Below, in pieces: positions 8,007 to 17,471 of a stretch of 64,000 nt of DNA (positions are counted from its first letter, which is position 1; the number at the start of each line of letters is the position of its first letter). The notes beneath the pieces are model-generated. The model was not told the origin of the DNA. It ran no database searches and saw only the letters and a list, made by a program, of their open reading frames with translations. Source of the DNA: Leptolyngbya sp. Cla-17 (GTDB lineage Bacteria > Cyanobacteriota > Cyanobacteriia > Leptolyngbyales > Leptolyngbyaceae); assembly GCF_016807185.1 (NCBI RefSeq), contig NZ_JAEVYN010000003.1:62001-126000 (forward strand). Direction: 5' to 3'. Both the position numbers and the translations under genes were made by a program.

Positions 8007-10421
8007 ATGAAGCAAATTGCGTCAAAACAGGGGCGATCGCATCTGAAGAAACGGCTCCGCCAGAGTGGAATGCTAGTGGTTGTGGTGCTGTTACTTACAA
8101 GCGGCTTGGGCTATCGCTTTTATCATCAGCCTAAGCTTGATGTAGACACAGTTGCCCCTCAAACGATCGTTGCGCCTGCTTCTGCCAGTGTTGAAGATGT
8201 TGAAACAACCGAAAAAAAACGTCTGGAGGCTCGAAGTGGGGTGTTTCCGGCGGTTCGTGTTGACCCAGCAGCCAACCAACAAATACAGCAATTGCTTCAA
8301 CAACATTTAGAGTGGGGCAACTCAATCCGTGAGGCTTTGGGCGCTTTTCCGTTTGTCAAAACGTCAGTGCTTTCTACACCGACGCAAATTTATTTGCGAC
8401 AAGCACCTGAGGCAGAGTGGCGGATGCTGCAACAGGGCGTGAGATCGTCCACCGCCAGCCCTGCAACACGGTCTCGGTTCAGCCCAGATCAGCAACAGGC
8501 AGATGATCAACTGCAAGCTTACCGTAAGGCAACATCACCGCCAGCCCTTTCTCAGCTTCTAGAGACCATCGCTGTTGCGCGTCGCCGCTATCCGGTTGCT
8601 TTAGCCACACTGGCTGCACAGCCCTCAGGTGGCGCTCTGCTCTACAGTACGTCCTTTTTGAACCTTGCTGATGCTGACTGGCAAGCCACACAGAGCGAAC
8701 TGAAGTCAACCTTAGACCGACTTTTAACTCAAGGCATTTATCCTGGTTTGTCGGAAACCCAACTCAATCAGGCGATCTCCCTTCAAGTCAGCGCGTCCAT
8801 GCCAGTAGCGGCTCAACCATTGGCAGTGCAATTACTTTCCACCATCCTTTCACCCAATCTGATTAAAGACTCAGAGCAAACCAAGTTAATGGCGGAACAA
8901 GCGGCTCAGGCGATCGAGCCAACTCTCATTAGCATTCAAAAAGGGAAAATCATTATTCGCGCAGGGGAACTCATCACTCAGGCAGATTTTGTCTTGCTCG
9001 ATCACTTCAACTTGAGTCAACGCAGCATTGACTGGTTGGGGCTACTGAGCTTCAGTGGACTCGTTGCCGTGGCGATCAGGGTTTTTAAGCTCATCGATCG
9101 ACGGACAAAGCCAAAGTTACGGCAGCGGGATTATGTCCTCATCCTGTTGCTGTCTCTCAGTGCCTCTGTCGTAGTTGCAGTGAGCAAAACATTTACAGGG
9201 CTACCCGCGATCGGTCTGCTGCTCGGCAGCTTTTATGGCTCTGCAATCGGGGGCACGGTCATGGGTTTGTTGACGTTTTTGCTGCCCATTGGCACCGAAG
9301 TAAGCTGGCGCTATTTGCTGCCGAGTGCCGCAGGAGGGTTGCTCGGTAGCCTCATGGCGGGGCAATGGCGCGTTTTCAAGCGAGAGTCACCCCGCACGCG
9401 AGAAGATTTGGCGAGTTTGGGCGTGCTGATGGGATTGGTTCAGGGAGTGACTTACTTAATGATCAATACCGCGATCGTCTCACTTTGGTATACAGCTCTG
9501 AGTGGAGCAGCGTTATCGGCTCTCTCCGGCATCATTTGGAGTATCGTGGCAATTGGGATTAGTCCGTATCTGGAACGTCTGTTTGATTTAGTCACACCGA
9601 TTCGGTTAGCAGAGTTGGCAAACCCCAACCGCCCTCTGCTGAAACGTCTGGCACAGGAAGCCCCCGGAACCTTTCAGCACACTCAATTTGTCTCAACGCT
9701 GGCAGAAGCCGCTGCCCGATCGCTGGGAGGCAATGTTGAGCTAGTCCGAGCGGGGACGCTGCACCATGATATTGGTAAACTGCATGACCCGCTCGCCTTT
9801 ATTGAAAACCAGATGGGTAGTGTGAATAAGCATAATGCGATCGATGACCCGTGGAAAAGTGCCGAGATCATTAAAAACCATGTGAGAGAAGGGCTAGTGA
9901 TGGCACGTCAGTATCGGCTTCCTAGCGCCATTCAAGCGTTTATTCCAGAACACCAAGGCACCATTTTGATTGCCTACTTTTACCATCAAGCCCAACAGCA
10001 CATACCCTTTGGGAAAGTCATTCAGGAAGCAGATTTTCGCTACGACGGACCCATTCCACAATCGCGGGAAACGGGAATTGTTATGCTAGCAGATGCCTGT
10101 GAGGCGGCGCTGCGTTCCTTAGGAGAGGCAACTCCAGCAGAGGCACTGGTAATGGTGAATAAAATTTTGAAAGCCCGCTGGCAAGATCATCAGTTAGTTG
10201 ATTCCGGGCTGACGCGGCAGGAACTTTCGCAAATCTCCCACATTTTTGTGCAGGTTTGGCAGCAGTTTCACCATCAGCGGATTGCCTATCCTAAAATAAT
10301 CACGTTGGTTGCAGCAAAACTGTCTCTGATAGCGCTTGATCTGGTAGAGGCAAGAGAGTCGAGTGGCTCTGGCTCAACGTCGGTATTTTGGCAGATGAGG
10401 CTTTATCCAGCAAAAAAGTGA
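8007..10421 (+). CDS. 7TM-HD phosphohydrolase (PgpH/YqfF-like)
   Basis: Family known for cyclic-di-AMP phosphodiesterases. ATG 8007 lies 9 bases after AAGG and is preferred to the TTG at 8004; 804 aa. One N-terminal TM helix (about 20-36) is followed by a large extracytoplasmic 7TMR-HDED domain (about 70-330). Then come about seven TM helices (340-535) and a cytoplasmic HD domain. The metal-binding signature HHDIGK is at residues 586-591, preceded by GTFQHT, the first metal His of the family. The gene is divergent from the mscS at 6165. Its last 122 bases overlap the convergent antiporter gene. Substrate is inferred from family. Confidence 0.9.
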   Translation: MKQIASKQGRSHLKKRLRQSGMLVVVVLLLTSGLGYRFYHQPKLDVDTVAPQTIVAPASASVEDVETTEKKRLEARSGVFPAVRVDPAANQQIQQLLQQHLEWGNSIREALGAFPFVKTSVLSTPTQIYLRQAPEAEWRMLQQGVRSSTASPATRSRFSPDQQQADDQLQAYRKATSPPALSQLLETIAVARRRYPVALATLAAQPSGGALLYSTSFLNLADADWQATQSELKSTLDRLLTQGIYPGLSETQLNQAISLQVSASMPVAAQPLAVQLLSTILSPNLIKDSEQTKLMAEQAAQAIEPTLISIQKGKIIIRAGELITQADFVLLDHFNLSQRSIDWLGLLSFSGLVAVAIRVFKLIDRRTKPKLRQRDYVLILLLSLSASVVVAVSKTFTGLPAIGLLLGSFYGSAIGGTVMGLLTFLLPIGTEVSWRYLLPSAAGGLLGSLMAGQWRVFKRESPRTREDLASLGVLMGLVQGVTYLMINTAIVSLWYTALSGAALSALSGIIWSIVAIGISPYLERLFDLVTPIRLAELANPNRPLLKRLAQEAPGTFQHTQFVSTLAEAAARSLGGNVELVRAGTLHHDIGKLHDPLAFIENQMGSVNKHNAIDDPWKSAEIIKNHVREGLVMARQYRLPSAIQAFIPEHQGTILIAYFYHQAQQHIPFGKVIQEADFRYDGPIPQSRETGIVMLADACEAALRSLGEATPAEALVMVNKILKARWQDHQLVDSGLTRQELSQISHIFVQVWQQFHHQRIAYPKIITLVAAKLSLIALDLVEARESSGSGSTSVFWQMRLYPAKK

Positions 10422-12213
10422 TGCGATCGCCCATGTGCCAGGGTTCATTAGCAAGCATAATTTGTAACTGATCGGCTCGATTTCGCAAAAGCGGTAGCAA
10501 ATCACCTGCGGCGATGCAGGCTTGTAATTCAGCTTGCTGTGCGGCAAAGCCCTCTGACTGCAATACCACCTCGAACAGCTCCACGTCCTTCTTGGTGAGA
10601 GACTGATTCCACCGATCAAGAGAAACTTGAGCTGCAAAAGCAATCTTAATGCCCGTTGTAGCAAAACTGGGGTGATCTCCACGATTCAATGGGGGCTGAG
10701 ATAAGGTGGCTACTTTATCGGGGCGGAATAATTCTAAAGCCCGTTGCGCCAAGATACCGTTTAGTTCTGGATTGTTAGTCAGCGCCAAAAATGTGCTCAA
10801 TGATGCGCTCCCTTCTGCCTCTAGTTCCTCTAGATCTAAGTATTGGCTGATTACAGGAATGTCATCGAGCTGAACTGGCTTAGCATCGCTAGCGTTGAGG
10901 TCAATCAACGCCACTGTTTCTCCTTTCTGTTGAAGTAGTCGGACTAGCAGTTGACCCAACTGAGTGTTGCCTACAATAACGGTTCTGACCTGCGTCGTCT
11001 GCAACCCCAGACAGCGGGCAATCCAGCCTGCTGTGAGTCCTTGAATTAATACTGTCATTAGGATGGTGAGAAAAACGAGCGCTTTCATTGCCTCACCCCC
11101 TGCGATGCCTGCGTTTGTGAGGGAAAGTGCAAATAAGGATGCCATGGATGCAGCGACAATGCCACGAGGAGCAATCCAGGACAAAAAGAACTGCTGTTTC
11201 CAGCTAAAGCTCTGATTCCAGGTTGATAGCAGAATGTTGATGGGGCGCACGATGAGCATCAGTGTCAACACCGTCAGGACACCTCCCCAACCTAAATCGA
11301 GGATGCGAGAGATCGACAAATCAGCCGCTAATAAAATAAACAGCACCGAATTTGCCAGAATCCCCAACTGTTCATTAAACTGCCGGATCAAGCGTTCTTC
11401 GGGAATGGCAGATGCGCGCAGGATCACACCCATCAGCACAGCGACCAATAAACCTGACTCGCTTCGCAGCGCTTGTGCCAGACTGAACGCTCCCCATACT
11501 GCCGCAAGTACGACTAAATTTTTCAATTCTTGCGGCAAAGATTTAGATTGTCTCAGCAACAGACTTAGCAAGACACCCCCAATTAGTCCAATCGCGGTGC
11601 CAATCCCTAGCCTCAGCCCTAATCCTTTCAGCAACAGCAAGGGTATTGCCGTTCCAACCAAAACCAAGGGCACCTCATGCTGACTTAATACGATCGTGAG
11701 GGTAAACACCGCTACGATTGCCCCCAGGGGATCAATCAGAATGCCCTCACCCTCTAGGAGGGTGGCGACTCGCTGTTCAACCCCAATGAGTTTCAGCAAG
11801 GGAGTTACAACGGTTGGACCCGTTACTACCACTAACGAGGCGTAGAGAAGGGCGATCGCCCAAGGAAACTGGTTTAACGCATGGGCAGCGATCGCCCCAC
11901 CTGAAAATGTAACCAGCACCCCAACCGTCACCAGATTGCGAAGGCTAACCGAAACGCTGCTCAGATCGCGAATCTGTAAGCTTAGCCCGCCCTCAAAGAG
12001 AATCAAGGCGATCGCTAGAGAAACAATGACTTCTAAGCCACTACCCAAAAGCGACGGCTCCAGCAACCCTAAGCCACTATAGCCTAAAATGATACCAAAG
12101 AGCAGCAGCAACACAATGCCGGGGATTTGAAGCCATCGGGCTAAGACCTGAGCACCGATACCAACCCCTACGGCTGTGCTTATGAGAACTGTAATGGGTA
12201 AGGAATCTTCCAT
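10300..12213 (-). CDS. CPA1-type Na+(K+)/H+ antiporter with RCK-like C-terminus
   Basis: Cation:proton antiporter of 637 aa. About 12 TM helices fill residues 5-395. Typical CPA1 segments are visible: LILFEGGLSL, VVTGPTVVTPLL and EGEGILIDPLGA, where the catalytic Asp sits after Ile. After residue 405 a soluble domain begins RTVIVGNTQLGQLLVRLL, a Rossmann fold like TrkA_N/RCK with a degraded glycine motif, so nucleotide control of transport is possible but not certain. The 3' end overlaps the convergent 7TM-HD gene by 122 bp. The start ATG 12213 is the only good choice. Confidence 0.9.
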   Translation of the reverse strand: MEDSLPITVLISTAVGVGIGAQVLARWLQIPGIVLLLLFGIILGYSGLGLLEPSLLGSGLEVIVSLAIALILFEGGLSLQIRDLSSVSVSLRNLVTVGVLVTFSGGAIAAHALNQFPWAIALLYASLVVVTGPTVVTPLLKLIGVEQRVATLLEGEGILIDPLGAIVAVFTLTIVLSQHEVPLVLVGTAIPLLLLKGLGLRLGIGTAIGLIGGVLLSLLLRQSKSLPQELKNLVVLAAVWGAFSLAQALRSESGLLVAVLMGVILRASAIPEERLIRQFNEQLGILANSVLFILLAADLSISRILDLGWGGVLTVLTLMLIVRPINILLSTWNQSFSWKQQFFLSWIAPRGIVAASMASLFALSLTNAGIAGGEAMKALVFLTILMTVLIQGLTAGWIARCLGLQTTQVRTVIVGNTQLGQLLVRLLQQKGETVALIDLNASDAKPVQLDDIPVISQYLDLEELEAEGSASLSTFLALTNNPELNGILAQRALELFRPDKVATLSQPPLNRGDHPSFATTGIKIAFAAQVSLDRWNQSLTKKDVELFEVVLQSEGFAAQQAELQACIAAGDLLPLLRNRADQLQIMLANEPWHMGDRITFLLDKASSAKIPTLSQSHSTLLPLPDQALSETVLLQPT

Positions 12214-12345
12214 TCAAATTAATCTGTTGAAGTAAGCGATTTAATGCTGCTAAGGCGATCGTAGCGAGATGATGCCGATTTCGTTTTGAAGTGTTAAGGC
12301 ACCAAAGGATGCATCTGAGGCAGTGCCTTAATAACGGCTGAAAAG

Positions 12346-13410
12346 CTAACGCTCACGTAGTGTAGATTCGCTTGACGTTATTGCTTGAGGAACTGTCCAT
12401 TGGTCTAAAACATCTTTCACCCACACTTCTCTAAGCCAGATTTGTGCAACTACTAAAATTGGTAATCCTAAAAACAATCCTAAAACACCAAAGAACGTGC
12501 CAAAGGCAGTCAGCAAAGCCAGTGTTGTTGCGGGTAGAAGAGACAGCCGCTGCTTCATAATGATGGGCGTAATCAGATTGCCTTCAACCTGCTGAATCAA
12601 AAAATACAGCAGCAAGACTTCGATCGCTTTCCAAGGAGAATCCAACAAAGCCAGTAGAGCGGGTGGAACAACACTGGCGAGCGCCCCAAGGTAGGGAACG
12701 AATGCCGATATGCCTGCAATGAACCCATTCACAAACGGTAAGGGAACCTGTAGCACTAGCAAACCTACGGTTGAGGTAATGCCAATGAAAGCCATGCTCA
12801 GGGCAATTCCACCCAGATAATCAATTAAACCAACCTCGCACTTCGAGAGAATGCTATCCGCGCGGTTGCGATAGAACGCGGGAAATCCTTGAATCAACAA
12901 ATTGCGATACTGCTTTGGATTTACCAGTAACATCAGCGTCAATACAGTTAGCAATAAACCATTGAGCAAGAGAGATAGAGAATTAGAGAAAGCTTGATAG
13001 AAATGAATAATCGTCCAGTTTGCTACTTGCTGAAGCTGAAGACTCAAATCGTTCAAGTTAGGAAGATTTTTAATCATCCGACCTGGAATCTGCTCCTGCA
13101 ACCAGTAGTTGAGATTTGCAACTTGTGCGATCGCACCTGGAATCAGTTCGACCAGTTGGTCAAATTGCTCAGTGATCCGGGTAGCCACTAAAGCCAAAAG
13201 CAGTCCTAAAACTACGATGAAGATCGCGATTGTTAGCCCGATCGCAACGCTTCGTTTAAGCTTAGATTTTTGAAATCGACGTACAACTCGGTTCAGCCCA
13301 ACAGCAAAGATAATCGCCATGAAGAACAGCAGCGCGATCGCTCGAATTTGCCACAGCACATAGAGCGAAATCACTAGCGAAAGCAATCCAATCCAGCGTC
13401 CTAACGTCAA
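12346..13410 (-). CDS. AI-2E family transporter (YhhT/PerM-like)
   Basis: Integral membrane protein of 354 aa with eight predicted TM helices, of the AI-2E/PerM family. Members include an autoinducer exporter and Na+/H+ antiporters, so the substrate is open. The conserved block GISAFVPYLGALASVVPPALLAL is present around residues 235-258. The start is a TTG at 13410. The relic paralogue at 18313 begins at the same protein position with GTG, which supports this non-ATG start. It lies 132 bases downstream of the antiporter gene on the same strand. Confidence 0.88.
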   Translation of the reverse strand: MTLGRWIGLLSLVISLYVLWQIRAIALLFFMAIIFAVGLNRVVRRFQKSKLKRSVAIGLTIAIFIVVLGLLLALVATRITEQFDQLVELIPGAIAQVANLNYWLQEQIPGRMIKNLPNLNDLSLQLQQVANWTIIHFYQAFSNSLSLLLNGLLLTVLTLMLLVNPKQYRNLLIQGFPAFYRNRADSILSKCEVGLIDYLGGIALSMAFIGITSTVGLLVLQVPLPFVNGFIAGISAFVPYLGALASVVPPALLALLDSPWKAIEVLLLYFLIQQVEGNLITPIIMKQRLSLLPATTLALLTAFGTFFGVLGLFLGLPILVVAQIWLREVWVKDVLDQWTVPQAITSSESTLRER

Positions 13411-13592
13411 AATTATGCCTTTGGCTGAGTGGAAAAGAAAAGCTGCTCAATCAACACCTTATCAACCTTCTGATTCCTGCCAATTTTGATTCAGCTTAGT
13501 TTAAAGAATTTCTACCGCAAGCAATACATCGCGCTCTATCTCATGAGGGATATCAATATAAAAAGTAAATATATCAACTGTTTAATGACTTA

Positions 13593-14715
13593 TTAACCCG
13601 GCAATCGGAGAGGCTACAGGATAAGAGGCAAAATCGATAGAATCAGGATATGGACCAACCGGATGCACGCTCACTTAATCCCAGCACTCAAGACTACCTC
13701 CGCCAACAAGCGATACGCCTACGAGAACAAGGCAAGCGCGTGAGCGAGATTGCAACCTATCTAGGGGTGCATCGCGCAACGGTTTCAAAGTGGTGGCGAG
13801 CGTATCAACAAGTCGGAGAAACTGCGCTGCATCAGCAACCGCGAGGCAACAAATTGGGCGAAGGTCGAACCTTAAGTCGAACCGAAGAGGTTTGGATTCA
13901 ACAGGTGATGCAAGAGCATTTCCCGGATGAATTGAACATTGACAGTGCCCTGTGGACGCGCAGTGCGGTACAGACGTTGATTGCCTGTGAGTGTGGAGTC
14001 AAGATGCCCATTCGCACCGTCGGGGAGTATCTCAAGCGCTGGAGGTATACGCCGCAGAAACCACTCAAACGTGCCTATGAGCAAGACCCTGAAGCCGTCA
14101 AAGCGTGGTTGGAAACAGAGTATCCGGCGATTGAGCAGCGGGCAAAGACCGAAGCTGCCGAAATCGCTTGGGGGGATGAATCAGGCTTGCGCTCCGATGC
14201 TCAAGTCGGTCGCGGTTATGCACCGATTGGGCACACCCCAGAAATTCAACCGAACACCCAACGAGCGAGTGTCAACTACCTTGCTAGCATCAGCAATCAA
14301 GGCAAAGTTCGCTTCATGCTCTACACCCAAAAACTCACAGCGCAAGTGTTCATCATCTTTCTCGAACGCTTGATTGCCAAACGGGAACGGAAGCTGATGT
14401 GGATTGTAGACCGTCATCCCGTGCATCGTTCTGATGCTGTCCGTCAGTGGATACAGGCGCATCAAGACAAGATTGAGATGCACTTGCTGCCACCCTACGC
14501 TCCCCAGTTGAATCCGGCAGAGTATCTCAATTGCGATGTCAAACAAGGGGTGCACTCGAAGCCTCCCACTCGCAACTTGGCTCAGTTGAAAGAGAGGCTG
14601 CGGTCGCATCTATTCAAACTGCAAAAATTGCCGGCTCGAATTATCAAGTATTTTCAGCATCCATTTATTGCGTATGCAGCCTAAACAGATGTAGTGTCAA
14701 TTATTGCCGGGTTAA
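13593..14715. mobile_element. IS630-family insertion sequence, complete
   Basis: Terminal inverted repeats TTAACCCGGCAAT (13593-13605) and ATTGCCGGGTTAA (14703-14715) are perfect. TA dinucleotides at 13591-13592 and 14716-14717 are the target duplication expected for IS630/Tc1-mariner elements. The 1123-bp element carries one intact transposase. The right-hand TA overlaps the ATG (14717) of a DUF2254 relic, so the insertion removed that gene's own upstream region. Confidence 0.92.
13650..14684 (+). CDS. IS630-family transposase
   Basis: Cut-and-paste transposase of 344 aa. An N-terminal helix-turn-helix (about 22-52, with ATYLGVHRATVSKWWRAYQQ) recognises the ends. The DDE catalytic domain shows AWGDESG for the first Asp, MWIVDRHPVHRS for the second, and PPYAPQLNPAEYLN for the Glu. 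Length and motifs are complete with no internal stop, so it is likely active or recently so. Long open frames on the opposite strand inside it are shadows. Confidence 0.93.
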   Translation: MDQPDARSLNPSTQDYLRQQAIRLREQGKRVSEIATYLGVHRATVSKWWRAYQQVGETALHQQPRGNKLGEGRTLSRTEEVWIQQVMQEHFPDELNIDSALWTRSAVQTLIACECGVKMPIRTVGEYLKRWRYTPQKPLKRAYEQDPEAVKAWLETEYPAIEQRAKTEAAEIAWGDESGLRSDAQVGRGYAPIGHTPEIQPNTQRASVNYLASISNQGKVRFMLYTQKLTAQVFIIFLERLIAKRERKLMWIVDRHPVHRSDAVRQWIQAHQDKIEMHLLPPYAPQLNPAEYLNCDVKQGVHSKPPTRNLAQLKERLRSHLFKLQKLPARIIKYFQHPFIAYAA

Positions 14716-14716
14716 T

Positions 14717-15034
14717 ATGAAAAATGCCAAGTGGAGCAAACGGTGGAATTCGCTCCACTCCAGTTACTGGTTTTTGCCAACTGTGATAGGCGTGATCGTG
14801 ATCGTGCTGGCATTGCACAATGTTAACTATTGATCGAGCATCTCCAGGGCACAATTGGGCAACTAAACTGGATTTACACAGGTGGATCCGATGGAGCGCG
14901 GGCATTACTTTCAGCGGTAACCAGTTCGATGAGCACTGTTGCCGGCTCAGCCCTACTTCTGGCAATACAGTCGAGCTTCTATAGGTTCAGCTATTCTCAG
15001 GCATCAAAATACTATATTTTCAAGGAGACACTAA
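14717..15034 (+). pseudogene. DUF2254 relic, N-terminal part, frameshifted
   Basis: From ATG 14717 the frame reads MKNAKWSKRWNSLHSSYWF, close to the start of the intact DUF2254 gene at 30681 (MKYTKFSKLWESLHSSFWF). The frame stops after 38 codons. Homology resumes in another frame at about 14836 with IGQLNWIYTGGSDGARALLS, matching the paralogue's IGNLGWAYALGPNGSRAILS. It decays around 14990 and is cut by the IS5 element at 15035. An IS630 touches the start codon. Non-functional remnant. Confidence 0.85.
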
Positions 15035-15123
15035 GAGAGTGTTTGTAAATAAGCATTGCGAAAGTATTTACGAAATCCGGTTAAAAAGCGTACTAAAAAG
15101 TCAGAGTTGAGTGAGGTTAAGGC

Positions 15124-15492
15124 ATGGGAGCACTTAAAACCTACAGCAGTGATTTAACCGATGCCGAGTGGCACAGAATTGAGCCTTTGTTACCCACAGA
15201 AAAACCTGTAGGACGATTGCGGGAAGTAGATTTACGGCAGGTGTTAGATGCCATTTTCTACCGGGTTGAAAATGGAGTGAAGTGGCGCAACCTACCGGCG
15301 GATTTTCCAGCATGGCAAACGGTGTATGGCTACTTTCGATTGTGGGTGCGTTTGGGGATATGGGAATCGATGAATCAGGCCTTAATCCACCAGGTCCGAC
15401 GCTCAGCAGGACGAGTAGGAGAACCCAGTTTGGGCATCATTGATAGCCAGTCAGTCAGATTGGGAGAAAAAGGGGGGAGCACATTGGCGTAG
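15124..15492 (+). CDS. IS5-family transposase, OrfA part
   Basis: First frame of the IS5 transposase, 122 aa. It starts MGALKTYSSDLTDAEWHRIEPLLP and includes the DUF4096-type N-terminus and the first catalytic Asp in GIIDSQSVR. It ends soon after the homopolymer AAAAAGGGGGG at about 15466-15477. The normal continuation (HIGVDGFKKIKGRKRTIVVD) is encoded in the -1 frame. A -1 slip would join it to the second frame as one protein of about 270 aa. Confidence 0.85.
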   Translation: MGALKTYSSDLTDAEWHRIEPLLPTEKPVGRLREVDLRQVLDAIFYRVENGVKWRNLPADFPAWQTVYGYFRLWVRLGIWESMNQALIHQVRRSAGRVGEPSLGIIDSQSVRLGEKGGSTLA

Positions 15493-15935
15493 ATGGCTTC
15501 AAAAAGATCAAAGGGCGCAAACGAACGATTGTTGTCGATGTCTTAGGAATGGTGCTCAAGTGTCATGTGGGGGCTGCCAACCAAGCGGATGTCAAAGCAG
15601 CGCCTTGGGTATTGTTTGGGGTGATAGAAACCTACGAACGAATCGTAAAGATCCTAGTAGACCAAGGCTATCGAGGAGATCTAGAAATTGATTTGTCAAT
15701 GCTGTATGACGTTGAGTTGGAAGTGGTTGAACATCCGGAAAAGGGCTTTTCAGTCCAGCCAAAGCGATGGGTTGTAGAACGGACTTGGGCATGGCTCGAA
15801 AATTGCCCTGGACTCACGCGAGACTATGAACGGTTGAGCGAGAATCATCAAGGGATGGTGTACATTGCCATGATTCGGTTAATGCTGCGACGACTAGACA
15901 ATAATCGCAGACGGTGGAAACAAGAAACTGCTTAA
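15470..15935 (+). CDS. IS5-family transposase, OrfB part (-1 frame)
   Basis: Second half of the transposase, probably made only by frameshifting from OrfA. Its own first start would be ATG 15549. It carries the second catalytic Asp in LVDQGYRGD and the Glu in RWVVERTWAWLE, followed by MVYIAMIRLMLRRL near the end. The coding frame is open from the A5G6 run at about 15466. Boundaries at the 5' side are therefore approximate. Confidence 0.82.
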
Positions 15936-16230
15936 CACTGATTTACAAACGTCCTCTAATTTTAATTAGTTCGTAGCAAAATGCTATCGCTCTCTTGCAA
16001 TGCCACCTTTAAGAAATTTTAGTTTTTCATTGTAAGCAATCAAATCCTGATCCTTTTCGCTGGAATGACAGACACAAATACAAGCGCACAATGGTTACTA
16101 CATAAGGATTTTTATCTTGCATACTATCGACATAAATAAAATCTACGCTATCTCCCTCGATAGCAAGATTTATTAAATTCATATCATTTCTAATATAAAC
16201 ACAAGTAAATAAGTTTGGAGAAAACACACC

Positions 16231-17052
16231 ATGCCTTTAGTCAAACTCAAAGACTTTTACCCCAACCATGAGGAACCGTCTAACGCAGAAGACATCAAAG
16301 ACTTTGATGTTTACGCTCAAAGCGATGAAAAGATTGGTTCAATTGAACATATCCTAGTCGATGACAAAAGTGGTCAATTCCGCTATTTTGTCGTTGACAC
16401 AGGCTTCTGGATTTTTGGCAAAAAAGTGCTGTTGCCAGTGGGACGTGCTGCTATTAAGTACAGCGATCGCCGAATCGAAGTAAATGGCTTAACAAAACAA
16501 CAGGTCGAAGACTTGCCTAACTTTGATGACCTTGAGAAAGTAGACTACGACTACGAAGAACAGGTGCGCGGGACGTATCGCCCTGCTGCGAGTGCCGCCA
16601 CCTACGATCGTGATAGCTATAACTATCAGCAAGATCCCTCATTGTACGACTTAAACGATCGCGATCATCAAAGCTTGAAGCTTTACCAGGAACGCCTCGT
16701 TGCCGATAAGCATAAACAGAAAGTTGGAGAAGTTTCGATTGGCAAACGAGTCGAGACAGAGACAGCACAAGTAGCGGTTCCTGTTGAGAAGGAGCGTGTC
16801 GTAATCGATCGATCGACTGCATCCGCCGGCAATGTTGTTGATCCGAACAATGTCAACTTCGGCAACCAGGAAGTAGTACGAATGGAAGTCTACGAAGAAA
16901 CCGCTGACATCCATAAAGAAGCGTTTGTGCGTGAGCAAGTTAACGTCAGCAAGGTTGTAGATAAGGATACTGTGAACGCTGAAGAGCAACTTCGTCGGGA
17001 AGAACTGGATCTAGAGACACAAGGTCGCCCAGTCGTCGATAACCGCCGTTAA
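16231..17052 (+). CDS. PRC-barrel / DUF2382 stress protein (AvaK-like)
   Basis: Soluble protein of 273 aa. A PRC-barrel domain occupies about 25-105 (IGSIEHILVDDKSGQFRYFVVD). A tyrosine-rich linker follows, then a DUF2382 domain (about 148-270) with LYQERLVADKHKQKVGEV and VRMEVYEE. Members of this family are stress-induced or akinete-associated in cyanobacteria, and the exact function is unknown. A clear intrinsic terminator follows at 17082. It is the only intact host gene among insertion sequences and gene relics in 13.6-18.6 kb. Confidence 0.9.
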   Translation: MPLVKLKDFYPNHEEPSNAEDIKDFDVYAQSDEKIGSIEHILVDDKSGQFRYFVVDTGFWIFGKKVLLPVGRAAIKYSDRRIEVNGLTKQQVEDLPNFDDLEKVDYDYEEQVRGTYRPAASAATYDRDSYNYQQDPSLYDLNDRDHQSLKLYQERLVADKHKQKVGEVSIGKRVETETAQVAVPVEKERVVIDRSTASAGNVVDPNNVNFGNQEVVRMEVYEETADIHKEAFVREQVNVSKVVDKDTVNAEEQLRREELDLETQGRPVVDNRR

Positions 17053-17081
17053 TGTCACTGGATAGCTCTAGGCTCATCCTT

Positions 17082-17128
17082 GTAGGGCTAAAGCTGCTTG
17101 AAGGAGTGTGCTTTTAGCCCTACTTTTC
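17082..17128 (+). terminator. Intrinsic terminator after the DUF2382 gene
   Basis: GTAGGGCTAAAGC (17082-17094) pairs with GCTTTTAGCCCTAC (17109-17122) and is followed by TTTT. It lies 30 bases after the stop codon. Confidence 0.8.
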
Positions 17129-17460
17129 CATAGATAAAAGGCTAAAGCTAAAATTATTAAGATGGAACTACACTAAGATTTCGCTGGCGATCGCTCAATG
17201 GTACTCCTAAGCAATGGTTCAGATCATTCAGGAGTTTTTGGTTGTGCTTATAAATTTATTTTTAATCACTATCAACCCATAGGAAGACGATTTTATTGAT
17301 GGATTAAGTAACTTGAATGTAGAAGCGCATTGAGGTTGGTTTGGGAATAGTATGAAACAATTTATCAAACAGCCTTTGATTTATCTAACGTTATTACATG
17401 ATGTTGTTATAGATCTATTCATCAATCGCTATGAATTTGGCTTAGACATCTAATCTTGAT
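17129..17460. other. Gene-poor stretch with a possible small reading frame
   Basis: No gene that I can support. A 33-codon frame from ATG 17352 to the TAA at 17451 reads MKQFIKQPLIYLTLLHDVV and ends NRYEFGLDI. Its tail resembles HRYEFGLAS in the decayed AI-2E relic at 18543, so it may be another gene fragment. Confidence 0.35.
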
Positions 17461-17471
17461 CCACAAGTCTA

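Larger units (their letters stand above)
15035..15956. mobile_element. IS5-family (IS1031/IS427-like) insertion sequence
   Basis: Imperfect inverted ends: left GAGAGTGTTTGTAAAT at 15035; right, read on the minus strand from 15956, GAGGACGTTTGTAAAT. The direct repeats TAA at 15032-15034 and 15957-15959 fit the TNA target duplication of this group. The length, 922 bp, is typical. The transposase is in two overlapping frames. Confidence 0.88.

Noticed and set aside
11234..11683. 149-aa open frame antisense to the CPA1 antiporter
   Set aside because: Shadow of a membrane-protein gene; its Thr/Pro/Ser-rich composition is typical of antisense frames.
14181..14609. 142-aa open frame antisense to the IS630 transposase
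   Set aside because: It lies wholly within the transposase gene, with no recognisable domain; a shadow.
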